DNA from: a virus | Direction: 5' to 3' (one strand) | IMG/VR virus record: IMGVR_UViG_3300034105_003891 | Coordinates: 1-64,000 of that record | Length of the DNA stretch: 64,000 nt | Part shown: in pieces, positions 23,272 through 30,836 of the stretch | Layout of the letters: the number at the start of each line of letters is the position of its first letter | Position numbering within the stretch: the stretch's first letter is position 1 | The notes under the pieces: model-generated | What the model saw: only the letters and a program-made list of their open reading frames with translations | The model's database searches: none | What the model was told of the DNA's origin: nothing | Translations under genes and position numbers: made by a program

Positions 23272-23559
23272 ATGATAAAACTTTGGATGTTAGTATTATT
23301 TGGATATGGCATTTACCTTGTCTTATTTAAGAAAGACCCTGTGCCGCCGGAATATATCCCAGCAGAAAGCAAGACCCAGAAAGATACTATGTTAGTAACA
23401 TACTATCCTCGCGGGGGCAACGGTGCAAGACATGAGCCACATAGAAGACTTACACCAGGAGCAATAAGACTCCTGGCAAAGAACCATAAGGTACCGAAGC
23501 CCTTTGATGAAAACTTCCTGGATAAGAACGCAGAGGTCACACCCTTCCTAGAGGTATAG
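23272..23559 (+). CDS. Membrane-anchored protein containing the dispersed element
   Basis: 95 residues: N-terminal anchor (LWMLVLFGYGIYLVLF), proline-rich link, basic part. Residues 38-46 (DTMLVTYYP) are encoded by copy 6 of the dispersed element, so the repeat has been absorbed into the reading frame. Confidence 0.6.
   Translation: MIKLWMLVLFGYGIYLVLFKKDPVPPEYIPAESKTQKDTMLVTYYPRGGNGARHEPHRRLTPGAIRLLAKNHKVPKPFDENFLDKNAEVTPFLEV
23384..23414. repeat. Dispersed element, copy 6 (inside a gene)
   Basis: ATACTATGTTAGTAACATAC then TATCCTCGCGGG; in frame as MLVTYYPRG. Confidence 0.75.
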
Positions 23560-23591
23560 ATTGCTAACCTAAAACCGGGGTGCATCCCATG

Positions 23592-23621
23592 AGCCTGATT
23601 CGAAAGAGTCAGGCTTTTTTT
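23592..23621 (+). terminator. Intrinsic terminator
   Basis: AGCCTGA/TCAGGCT, T run. Confidence 0.85.
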
Positions 23622-23743
23622 ATGCAGACATGTTTTGGCATGTAAATGGATGATGTATCCGATCACAGTCGTCCTCGGTGGAGTTGAAGGCAGGAAAAAG
23701 ATATAAAAAAGTGATACCAAAGATTGTGCTAGTAGAATCGGAA

Positions 23744-23760
23744 CACCGCCGTCCTCGGTG
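23744..23760. repeat. CACCG-N7-CGGTG inverted repeat 9
   Basis: Spacer CCGTCCT. A half copy (GTCCTCGGTGG) lies at 23670. The 351-bp gap 23560-23910 holds only this, the terminator and the next promoter. Confidence 0.65.
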
Positions 23761-23835
23761 GAATTCCAGATGCAATCCAATGAGTGTTCCGATTGGAATC
23801 TGGATAGGGATTCAATGGGAAACACCGTGAGAAAA

Positions 23836-23885
23836 ACTTTAACGTTTCATTTCGTGGTTTATTAAAATAATTATCCTATATTTGC
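23836..23885 (+). promoter_or_regulatory. Bipartite promoter 13
   Basis: CACCGTGAG upstream, ACTTTAACG, 32 bp, TATATTTGC (23877-23885). Confidence 0.8.
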
Positions 23886-23910
23886 CAAGTAATTAAAACC
23901 AATCAATATT

Positions 23911-24243
23911 ATGAAAACACGCACAAAAATTCAAGTTAAAAATGGAAGATGGGTAATCAACGGTAAGACACTTGACGAATACAAAGGTGATAGATGGGCT
24001 ATGGCATCTCTTCTAATGTCAAACTTCAAAGTCAACCAGATCCAAACACCGGTGGACGAATCGCACTTCGCATCTATCACCTTTGCTGATGCCATATCCG
24101 CGGTGAACCGATCACATCTCAAGGCACACAATCACATCTTTAAAAACCTCGGGGCACCTGCTAAAACCACAATCCCTGATTTCGCTGAGGGTTATCCAAA
24201 CATAGCCTCGGTGAGCTTTGTGAGAGCGCTTGGAGAAGAATAA
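23911..24243 (+). CDS. Hypothetical phage protein
   Basis: 110 residues. RTKIQVKNGRWVINGKTLDE start, mixed alpha/beta, AISAVNRSHLKAHNHIF helix. No family recognised. Confidence 0.6.
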   Translation: MKTRTKIQVKNGRWVINGKTLDEYKGDRWAMASLLMSNFKVNQIQTPVDESHFASITFADAISAVNRSHLKAHNHIFKNLGAPAKTTIPDFAEGYPNIASVSFVRALGEE

Positions 24244-24253
24244 CTCTAACAGT

Positions 24254-24302
24254 ACTTTAACGGTTTAGATTTTTTTATCTAAACCGTTATCATTATATTT
24301 GC
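24254..24302 (+). promoter_or_regulatory. Bipartite promoter 14 with internal hairpin
   Basis: ACTTTAACG, 31 bp, TATATTTGC (24294-24302). Between them lies a perfect 12-bp hairpin (AACGGTTTAGAT, T6, ATCTAAACCGTT; 24260-24289), which may also terminate the gene before. Confidence 0.75.
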
Positions 24303-24327
24303 TTGGTAATTAAAACTAATCAACATC

Positions 24328-24501
24328 ATGACAGAAACCCAACTTGAGAGGGAAGTGCTAATGCACTTAGAAAACGCGGCCTGCATAGGAAGAACACCTC
24401 AGGATTACTCAGACTATTGTAAAAGACTTGCCCGAGGTCTTATGGTTGCGATAAACAAATACAAAGAGACAGAGAAGGTAATAGAAACCGTCGAAGAATA
24501 A
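24328..24501 (+). CDS. 57-residue helical protein
   Basis: MTETQLEREVLMHLENAACIG start, two helices, acidic end. Not recognised. Confidence 0.6.
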   Translation: MTETQLEREVLMHLENAACIGRTPQDYSDYCKRLARGLMVAINKYKETEKVIETVEE

Positions 24502-24525
24502 TCATACCTGTCAACGGTGTAGAAG

Positions 24526-24547
24526 AAGAGGCTCAGCCTCTTTTTTT
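24526..24547 (+). terminator. Intrinsic terminator
   Basis: AAGAGGC-TCA-GCCTCTT, T run. Confidence 0.85.
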
Positions 24548-24585
24548 GTGGGCTTTTGACATGAAATGCAAAGGCAGATAGGACT

Positions 24586-24602
24586 CACCGTTGCCCTCGG
24601 TG
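24586..24602. repeat. CACCG-N7-CGGTG inverted repeat 10
   Basis: Spacer TTGCCCT. A weaker form (CACCGACGCCGACGGAG) lies near 24711. Confidence 0.6.
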
Positions 24603-24633
24603 AAAGCGACTGTAAACACCTGTAAACACCTGG

Positions 24634-24666
24634 ACATACTATATTAGTAACATACTCTGCACGCGG
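24634..24666. repeat. Dispersed element, copy 7
   Basis: CATACTATATTAGTAACATACTCTG then CACGCGGG. Confidence 0.7.
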
Positions 24667-24745
24667 GAAGAAGATGAGGGCTTCTCTATATGAATCTCTC
24701 ATACACTTACACCGACGCCGACGGAGGGTCTGCGTATTGCCTCTT

Positions 24746-24823
24746 TTAAATTTTCTGTATTTCCCAATAGGACAACAAGAAAGGATCCGGTAGATAAACT
24801 ACCAGATCCTCCTTACTAACCAT
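24746..24823 (-). CDS. Possible 25-residue peptide in a leftward unit
   Basis: MVSKEDLVVYLPDPFLLSYW... begins about 40 bases after the minus-strand promoter. A terminator hairpin (24783-24809) lies inside the frame, so the transcript may instead be a small RNA of roughly 80 bases. Confidence 0.3.
   Translation of the reverse strand: MVSKEDLVVYLPDPFLLSYWEIQKI
24783..24809 (-). terminator. Leftward terminator-like hairpin
   Basis: GGATCTGGTAG / CTACCGGATCC, loop TTTAT, then TTTCTTG on the minus strand. Confidence 0.6.
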
Positions 24824-24862
24824 TAAACCAAACAGGATGACTAAATCCTCAATTTTAACAGA

Positions 24863-24912
24863 GCAAATATAAGAAATCATTTTTGAATTCGCACGATACC
24901 AAACGTTAAAGT
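24863..24912 (-). promoter_or_regulatory. Bipartite promoter 15, minus strand
   Basis: Reverse complement of the module: ACTTTAACG (24912-24904), 32 bp, TATATTTGC (24871-24863). It faces away from promoter 16 at 25026. Confidence 0.75.
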
Positions 24913-25020
24913 TCATCAACGGTGGGCAACATCTTGAAAGCATCATGAAAAATCCTCGTCAACGGTGGGTTACATCTTGCAGCATCATTGCAACATCTTG
25001 CAGCATCATCACTCACCGTG
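24913..25020. repeat. Repeats between divergent promoters
   Basis: Two copies of TCAACGGTGGG-x-x-ACATCTTG and three of ACATCTTGMAGCATCAT (one with an extra A) between promoters 15 and 16. Likely a control region for both. Confidence 0.7.
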
Positions 25021-25025
25021 AGAAA

Positions 25026-25075
25026 ACTTTAACGTTTTATTTCATAATTTATTAAAATGATATTCTTATATTTGC
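25026..25075 (+). promoter_or_regulatory. Bipartite promoter 16
   Basis: CACCGTGAG upstream, ACTTTAACG, 32 bp, TATATTTGC (25067-25075). Confidence 0.8.
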
Positions 25076-25096
25076 TAATAATTTAAAAAATCAAAT

Positions 25097-25285
25097 ATGA
25101 GAAGTATAGAAGATTTAAGAGGAAGAGAATTTATCCATTACCAGGACGAATCCATAATTTACGTTGTGGGTAGAGGAAAAGATGGTAAGACTGTTATTCA
25201 CTGGAAAGATGAAGCAAATACTACAGTTTACAGGGATGGACAAATAATGGATTTTTTTGAAAGAACAGTGTGGATTTTATTGTAA
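25097..25285 (+). CDS. Hypothetical small beta-protein
   Basis: 62 residues, SH3-like pattern (IYVVGRGKDGKTVIHWKDE). Function unknown. Terminator follows. Confidence 0.6.
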   Translation: MRSIEDLRGREFIHYQDESIIYVVGRGKDGKTVIHWKDEANTTVYRDGQIMDFFERTVWILL

Positions 25286-25313
25286 AAAAGTTGCATTCGA
25301 TCTATTAAAGGAG

Positions 25314-25345
25314 AGCTTATTAATTTATTAATAAGCTTTTTTCGA
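25314..25345 (+). terminator. Intrinsic terminator
   Basis: AGCTTATTAA-TTTA-TTAATAAGCT, T run. Confidence 0.85.
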
Positions 25346-25403
25346 TATATCCCTGCACTCACCGTTTATTACATTTATATACACTTTAAACTCAATCACA
25401 ACC

Positions 25404-25868
25404 ATGAAAAAACTCATTATCATCTTAGCTCTCACCCTCGGTGGAGCAGCTTCTGCTCAATGCAGAGCCCATTCAGATTCTCCTTCTTCAGTTTTCGCAA
25501 CCTTCAGCGGTGGGTTTGCAAAGACGATGAACGCAGAATTATCATTAAGAATCAAATCAATTCATATTGGAGCCGGCGCCGGTGTGATGGTTGATAACAC
25601 GCTGAGAGAGAAGAATGATATCATCTACACAAGAAACGATCATGCTTACTTCGTAAACCTCGGGTACCAGAAAGATAAAGTGTTCCTCGGTGGAAGAATC
25701 GGGAATCGAACTCTGGTTCATGTTACCAATATAAACAACCACATACCCGATGAACACGAATTTATGATAGGCGCACTTATCGGTTACTCCATCACACCGC
25801 GAATGAGATTTAACCTAGGCTATGACTCATTCAACCAGGCCAACCTCGGTGTGGCATTTGGGTTGTAG
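25404..25868 (+). CDS. Exported outer-membrane-barrel-like protein
   Basis: 154 residues. Signal peptide ends GGAASAQC (a cut near residue 19). The rest alternates polar and hydrophobic residues with Gly-rich turns and ends on a hydrophobic strand (NLGVAFGL), as in small outer-membrane barrels. A phage-made barrel could change receptors or block superinfection; this is inference. Confidence 0.55.
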   Translation: MKKLIIILALTLGGAASAQCRAHSDSPSSVFATFSGGFAKTMNAELSLRIKSIHIGAGAGVMVDNTLREKNDIIYTRNDHAYFVNLGYQKDKVFLGGRIGNRTLVHVTNINNHIPDEHEFMIGALIGYSITPRMRFNLGYDSFNQANLGVAFGL

Positions 25869-25884
25869 GTAAAGGTTAAGCCGT

Positions 25885-25920
25885 CACAAGAAAGCCCAAG
25901 ATCACTTGGGCTTTCTTGTG
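25885..25920. terminator. 16-bp perfect hairpin
   Basis: CACAAGAAAGCCCAAG, loop ATCA, and its complement. No T run follows, so termination is likely but not typical. Confidence 0.6.
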
Positions 25921-25950
25921 CGTAAGGGCGGAATCAGAATCGGGAAACAC

Positions 25951-25977
25951 ATGCACACCGCCGGCATCGGTGTGCAT
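25951..25977. repeat. CACCG-N7-CGGTG inverted repeat 11, extended
   Basis: Arms extend to ATGCACACCG/CGGTGTGCAT (10 bp), spacer CCGGCAT. Confidence 0.7.
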
Positions 25978-26069
25978 GAGGAAGAGAGAAGAAGATAACA
26001 AAGATAACGAAAGATGCATGAAGATATAAATGATAGAGGAAGAAGATTCACATGCACACCGAGGATTAA

Positions 26070-26119
26070 ACTTTAACGTTTACATTCGTGATTTATCAAT
26101 ATAGATTTCTTATATTTGC
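26070..26119 (+). promoter_or_regulatory. Bipartite promoter 17
   Basis: CACCGAGG upstream, ACTTTAACG, 32 bp, TATATTTGC (26111-26119). Confidence 0.8.
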
Positions 26120-26141
26120 ATGTAATTAAAACCAAAGCAAA

Positions 26142-26294
26142 ATGAAAATAGATTCAAGGGATTTTAAACCATATGTAATAAAATATGTAATAGCATTACT
26201 TCTATTTGTTATTATACTAGTAACAGCAAGTTGTAGCAGCAACCAATGCTTTCATAAATCAAGCACCTGGACACACAATAGCAGACGAGTTTAA
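26142..26294 (+). CDS. 50-residue small lipoprotein or membrane peptide
   Basis: Hydrophobic span VIALLLFVIILVTASC ends in a lipobox-like TASC; Ser/His-rich tail. Likely envelope-located. Confidence 0.55.
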   Translation: MKIDSRDFKPYVIKYVIALLLFVIILVTASCSSNQCFHKSSTWTHNSRRV

Positions 26295-26312
26295 ATATAA
26301 ATAATAAGCGCT

Positions 26313-26444
26313 ATGAATTATATCAAACAAAGATTAGCTTATGCATGGGAACACCGTGAGACCATAGTAGGACTTCTAATACTCCTAACAATTATAATCT
26401 GTGAAATTACATTATTAGTAGTTGTGATAGGAGAATCACTGTAG
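26313..26444 (+). CDS. 43-residue membrane protein
   Basis: MNYIKQRLAYAWEHRE then one hydrophobic span. Same unit as 26142. Confidence 0.5.
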   Translation: MNYIKQRLAYAWEHRETIVGLLILLTIIICEITLLVVVIGESL

Positions 26445-27310
26445 TGTCACGGTGTACACCATAGGCATAGACATATAACAATAGACACATAAGCATGTTT
26501 TAATTACACCGAACTGCCCGAAAAGAGGCTCAGAGTGATCTGGGCCCTTTTTGTGGAGTGCCCTTAAATTTTCATTATTGCGATCGGGACACCTTGGGCC
26601 TCGGTGGTCCGATGTAAAGAGTGTCTTCTTTAATGCTTAAGCCATGGCCCGAGGTGTAATAAGGCAAATAAGGCAAAATGCCTGCATTTGCATGTTTCCC
26701 CTGACCGAGGTGTTATCCCTTTACAAATCAAAAAATATTATGATTTGTTTTTCATAGGCACCGTGAAATCTGGTCCCCCTCCAAATAAATGGAGGGGGGT
26801 CAAAACGGGGTCCCTCGTAGGGGCTATAAAGCCCCCTCGTATAGAGTGGTTATGCAGGGCCTGGAATCGCTTATTAGGGGACCCTTATTTTGGAGAAAGG
26901 CGGGTTATACTCAGTAAGGGACCCCAATTTGGGAGGGGATTCTGAGGGGGCCTCGCGTGTGGCATAGTTAGCACACCCGGGGAACGCTTTCTAGCGGTTT
27001 GTCTAACAAGGGTCTATTGTCTATTGGCTATTGTCTATTGTCTATAAATAGTTTGACTAATAAGAGCTCTATGTCCATATGCTTTGGCTAATAAGATACC
27101 AGAGTGTATGACATATTAATTTTGACTATTAGGAGTCAATGGTCAAATGGATGGAGGGGGATGTCGATTTGTGTCTCTCTTAGATGACTCCTATCCCTAG
27201 TGCATTTGGGTTTCTTTGCGAGACCTGTTCAAATTTTTTTGCGTGCTGATTTTTTGGGAGTGCCCCTGGAGTGATCATCAGGATGTTCCGTCTGAATAGT
27301 AAACTTTTGA
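26445..27310. other. G-rich non-coding region with hairpins
   Basis: No supported gene in ~870 bases. It holds an 11-bp hairpin (GGTCCCCCTCC/GGAGGGGGGTC, 26774-26803 region), GGGGCT-ATAA-AGCCCC near 26820, inverted GGGGTCCCT/AGGGACCCC words, and a 7-bp tandem repeat at 27013. Far more G-rich than the rest of the window. An open frame at 26688-26945 shows no protein-like composition. Confidence 0.5.
27013..27045. repeat. Heptamer tandem repeat
   Basis: TCTATTG repeated four to five times, one copy starting with G. Confidence 0.85.
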
Positions 27311-27321
27311 GTTACCTAGTA

Positions 27322-29127
27322 TTACTTTGTTAGATTGGTACATTCAGCATCAGTTAAAGCAGTTTTATATATTTGCATTCCTTTACATTTGCCATAAAAT
27401 GGATTTCCTCCCCAATATAGTTTAAAATCAATTCTATTTAATGCAGTAGGTATTCCTGTACCAGTGCCAACTGCCAAAAGTGGAGTATATTTAGTACCAT
27501 CAACATACATAGATATTCCACTTGTTCCTCCGCTACCACTCCATTTTATTAAACACTTATGCAAAGTAGTTGTATTCGCAACAGTAACTGTACTCCTATA
27601 ATTAGCAGTTGTTCCAACTCCAGTTTGACCATAAGTATCTAATCTAATTATATTACTTACATTTGAAAATTGAATTGAAATACTATTATAATCTGTACCA
27701 TCACTTAATGATATTATTCTTGATGTTAAATCGTTTGATAAAGCTGATATTTCAACATAAAATGTACCCTCTGATGGATTTAATATATCTGTTGAAACTC
27801 CTGTTTTTGTAATATCATCTAAATTCCTTGTAACTGTACTTGTTGTTGTTGGAATATATGATGTAGCATAAGAACCTTCTTCAAGTTGTGGCATTGACAA
27901 AGTAATATCTCCAGTAACATTACCACTACTTCCAGCACCTACTCTAACAGAGAAAATATCTGCTAATGTACAAGTAAATTGTAATGAATAAGTATTTCCA
28001 GCTTCTATATTTGTAATGCCATTAATTACAACATTGTTTTTTAAAAATACAGATATTCCTGTTCCTGTTCCTGCTGATAAACGTAACATATTATTTACAG
28101 TAATTGCTGTAGTAATGCTTTCTACATAAACGCTTAAACAAGTTACACTATTTAAAACAAGTGAAATATTTTGAGAAAACTCTATACGTTGTGTTGATGC
28201 TACAAACCTATATGCAGTTACGTTAGGGTTTTTAATACTTGTTACGGGAGTAGCAGTTCCCGTTGGCACACCACTAGACCAACTTGTAGGAACAGAACCT
28301 CCACCTGCCCAAACACTATTTAAAAATAAATTAGTCCTCTGTGGTTCTAACAATATACTAGGACAACCTCCTGCTACATCATAGTTTAATCTAGGAACGT
28401 TTAATCTATCTGTTGTGTAGAAATAATCTTTTGGTACAGAACCTTGAACTAATTGTGCTCCCCAGATATAGGCATTACTTAATACCGTGTTTGAAGCTTC
28501 AAAACCAGCTATAGAAGTTAGGGTTGTTGGTGAAAAAACTAGAGAGACTTGTGTTATGTTTGATGCAAATGTAGTTGTTAGTATGATTCTGTACCAACCA
28601 TTACCTGCACTTATAATACTTGCTGATGTTAATGTATTTGTGCCTCCGTTTGCAGTTCCTATAATAGTTCCGTTTGATAAATTTACTAAAACATCTCCTC
28701 TATTTGGATAACTTCCTTGAATCCTAAATCCAAAATTTGTAGCAACAGTTCCTAATTTAGCATAAATTGTTGCCGTAAATGTATTTGATTTTGTGACAGA
28801 GTTTTTTGTAATTGTAGCAGCAGTACCAGTTGCGGTTCTTGATACTAAAGAGGCACTAATAGTTCCATTTGGAGCCGCTATTACATTAGCAGTTACGGTC
28901 ATATTTGCTTTGAAATATAAAGCATTACTAAAATCTTCACTATAAGTAATTAAATTATAAGGACTATCTTCTATATACCCTAGTTCGTTAGTTAATGTGG
29001 CACTTGGAACTCCACCCCTAGTAAAATCCGCATCTCCATTACCGTTACTAGGTATAATGGAATAAACCTTACTTTCCTTAATAGCGTTTGGTGTCACCAC
29101 CAAACTAGCTTGCTGTAATAAACTCAT
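27322..29127 (-). CDS. Tail-fibre / spike protein with lectin-like C-terminus
   Basis: 601 residues. The N-terminal ADFTRGG...TNELGYIEDSPYNLITYSEDFSNA region and central CPSILLEPQRTNLF are typical of fibre or spike proteins of Bacteroidetes phages and prophages; the C-terminal part (GTFYVEISAL...YVDGTKYTPLL) is LamG-like, ending GMQIYKTALTDAEC. Low-complexity Thr/Ser/Asn-rich and AT-rich, unlike flanks, which suggests exchange with other phages. Probable receptor contact. Confidence 0.7.
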   Translation of the reverse strand: MSLLQQASLVVTPNAIKESKVYSIIPSNGNGDADFTRGGVPSATLTNELGYIEDSPYNLITYSEDFSNALYFKANMTVTANVIAAPNGTISASLVSRTATGTAATITKNSVTKSNTFTATIYAKLGTVATNFGFRIQGSYPNRGDVLVNLSNGTIIGTANGGTNTLTSASIISAGNGWYRIILTTTFASNITQVSLVFSPTTLTSIAGFEASNTVLSNAYIWGAQLVQGSVPKDYFYTTDRLNVPRLNYDVAGGCPSILLEPQRTNLFLNSVWAGGGSVPTSWSSGVPTGTATPVTSIKNPNVTAYRFVASTQRIEFSQNISLVLNSVTCLSVYVESITTAITVNNMLRLSAGTGTGISVFLKNNVVINGITNIEAGNTYSLQFTCTLADIFSVRVGAGSSGNVTGDITLSMPQLEEGSYATSYIPTTTSTVTRNLDDITKTGVSTDILNPSEGTFYVEISALSNDLTSRIISLSDGTDYNSISIQFSNVSNIIRLDTYGQTGVGTTANYRSTVTVANTTTLHKCLIKWSGSGGTSGISMYVDGTKYTPLLAVGTGTGIPTALNRIDFKLYWGGNPFYGKCKGMQIYKTALTDAECTNLTK

Positions 29128-29423
29128 TATATATTACTTAAATTTGTTAGTAGATCAATCAGACATTGTTGGCTTTGGAAAATCCCACCATTCGCAAGCA
29201 CCCTTGTCTGGAAGTTATCCACCATCTCAGCGATATTAATTTGATTCGTCATTCCTGCAGGTCCACCTGCAGGTCCACCTGCGGAAAACCTCTCCACGTT
29301 TGCTAGTGCCTCTATGTGCATTGCCAGCTCTTGCTCCCTGATGAGCTGAAGACGCATTCTTTCCAGCTCCTCCTTGGGTATGCCTAGATGCTTAAATCTA
29401 TCTTCTAATTGTGTCTTTCTCAT
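29127..29423 (-). CDS. Coiled-coil protein paired with the fibre gene
   Basis: 98 residues: helical charged half (residues 1-45), AGGPAGGPAG hinge (48-57), helical C-terminus. Its stop overlaps the fibre start, so the two are coupled. May be an adaptor or fibre chaperone. Confidence 0.6.
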   Translation of the reverse strand: MRKTQLEDRFKHLGIPKEELERMRLQLIREQELAMHIEALANVERFSAGGPAGGPAGMTNQINIAEMVDNFQTRVLANGGIFQSQQCLIDLLTNLSNI

Positions 29424-29441
29424 TTGTGTTTCTTTTGTCCA

Positions 29442-29468
29442 TTATATATCGACTCAGCAGATATATAA
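29442..29468. promoter_or_regulatory. Divergent late-type boxes
   Basis: GATATATAA on the minus strand (29450-29442) and on the plus strand (29460-29468), serving 29423 leftward and 29483 rightward. Confidence 0.6.
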
Positions 29469-29482
29469 ACCAAACAAAACTT

Positions 29483-29806
29483 ATGAAACACATTCAGGTA
29501 TTTGAAGCATTCGGCTGGGCCACATCAGGCACTGGCAGGCTCATCATCGTGGAAGGCATAGCACCTTTTGCTCCCAAGATCCAAGAGATCATAGATGGCA
29601 TGGAGGAGTCCGGAGAGTTGGTCATCGTGGACATGTCCACTTGCGATGTGGCAGAGATCGAAGACGCTGTGGCATCTGGAGCCAAAAAGATTCTCTTTGT
29701 GAACGGAGATGAGTGCGAGAGACCCATCAGATATGCTGTCATGGATTTGCATCCTGAGATCATCCCTGCTGATGCGATGACAGAAGAAGATCTAAAACAC
29801 CAATAG
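29483..29806 (+). CDS. Leader (CTS-like) protein, unknown function
   Basis: 107 residues from MKHIQVFEAFGWATSG; the longer frame starts before the late box. LVIVDMSTCDVAEIEDA and KKILFVNGD strands suggest an alpha/beta fold. Not recognised. Confidence 0.65.
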   Translation: MKHIQVFEAFGWATSGTGRLIIVEGIAPFAPKIQEIIDGMEESGELVIVDMSTCDVAEIEDAVASGAKKILFVNGDECERPIRYAVMDLHPEIIPADAMTEEDLKHQ

Positions 29807-29808
29807 CC

Positions 29809-30489
29809 ATGAAACACATAGATGAATACGAGCTTTTCGAAGCTCTGGCACAACCCAACCAGGAAGCCATTAAGAGAAGGATAGCAGATAGATTTGCTAG
29901 ACTGGCACGACAAGCTGCTCAGACTCCCACTTCACCTGAGGAGAGGGCAAAGAAGTGGATCAAGACCAAATATGGCATTGATCTAGGAGCATTCTTAGGG
30001 GAGCTCACTTCATTCATTACCAAAGCATCAAGTGAACAGATACCAAACATTTTACGAGGTGTTAAAGGAGACGAATTTGCTAGATACATTGATGGCAAGG
30101 TGATCTCCATGCTAAAGGACACCACCAAGAAGGCTTTTACAACAGGAGGTGCTAAAGGCAAAGCTGGCATGATCCGTACTGCTTATCTGCTTGGAGGCAA
30201 GAAGGGACTTGTTAAGGATGCATTCAAGGGGTACAAAGCCAAGAAGCTTACTGAGGGAGGAACTGCTTTAATAGACACCCTCACTGGACTGATCTATCGT
30301 TTGGGTACAGACGTGAGTCAAGGCACGAGACTTGACCCTGCTGGAAGCTCAGATGAACTTCCTGAGATGAAGGCGTACTCTGCTGCTATTAGAAAATGGG
30401 AGGATGAGTATGACTCTTACTTCTCCGATCGGGATAAGATCCTAATGACATACCTGGATGCTGTGGCAACTGCCGTCTGGGAGTCCTAG
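29809..30489 (+). CDS. Leader (CTS-like) protein, helical
   Basis: 226 residues; leader MKHIDEYELFEALAQ. Helical, basic body with KKWIKTKYGIDL and Gly/Lys-rich GGAKGKAG (115-122). Follows 29806 by two bases. Possible internal virion protein. Confidence 0.65.
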   Translation: MKHIDEYELFEALAQPNQEAIKRRIADRFARLARQAAQTPTSPEERAKKWIKTKYGIDLGAFLGELTSFITKASSEQIPNILRGVKGDEFARYIDGKVISMLKDTTKKAFTTGGAKGKAGMIRTAYLLGGKKGLVKDAFKGYKAKKLTEGGTALIDTLTGLIYRLGTDVSQGTRLDPAGSSDELPEMKAYSAAIRKWEDEYDSYFSDRDKILMTYLDAVATAVWES

Positions 30490-30620
30490 CGTTACGAGTG
30501 ATACCCACCCCATCTCTAGATTAAATAGCCATCCCAACCCAAGGGCCCGGCCCCTAGAAAATCAATACAAAATGGGCTCAAGGCGCCTTTCCCTTGGTCT
30601 TCTTGGTGATATATATTGGT

Positions 30621-30629
30621 GATATATAA
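30621..30629 (+). promoter_or_regulatory. Late-type box GATATATAA
   Basis: 15 bases before the ATG at 30645; a second box GATATATAT at 30608. Confidence 0.55.
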
Positions 30630-30644
30630 AATAAAAATCAAACC

Positions 30645-30755
30645 ATGTCAAAATCAAAAAAGGTTGGTAAGAAAAAAGCCAACTCCGGCAACCAAGCCAA
30701 GAGAAGACGACTCATTCAAGCTAATGAAGCCATTCTCTCTAAACTAAAGGGATAA
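30645..30755 (+). CDS. 36-residue basic peptide
   Basis: MSKSKKVGKKKANSG...AKRRRL: highly basic start then a helix. With a late box in front, it may be a DNA-condensing virion peptide (inference). Confidence 0.5.
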   Translation: MSKSKKVGKKKANSGNQAKRRRLIQANEAILSKLKG

Positions 30756-30836
30756 TTTAAGGGTTTCATTATGATGGTGGTGAAACCTCTTATCAAGTTT
30801 ATACTAGGACAAGTACACGTTATTAAAATAAAATTT

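Noticed and set aside
24746-24946. 66-residue version of the minus-strand ORF
   Set aside because: Its first half lies upstream of the minus-strand promoter; only the final 25 codons could be transcribed from it.
26688-26945. 85-residue open frame on the plus strand
   Set aside because: Lies in the G-rich hairpin region, has no promoter or leader of either class, and its composition (Gly, Arg, Pro, Trp) reflects base bias.
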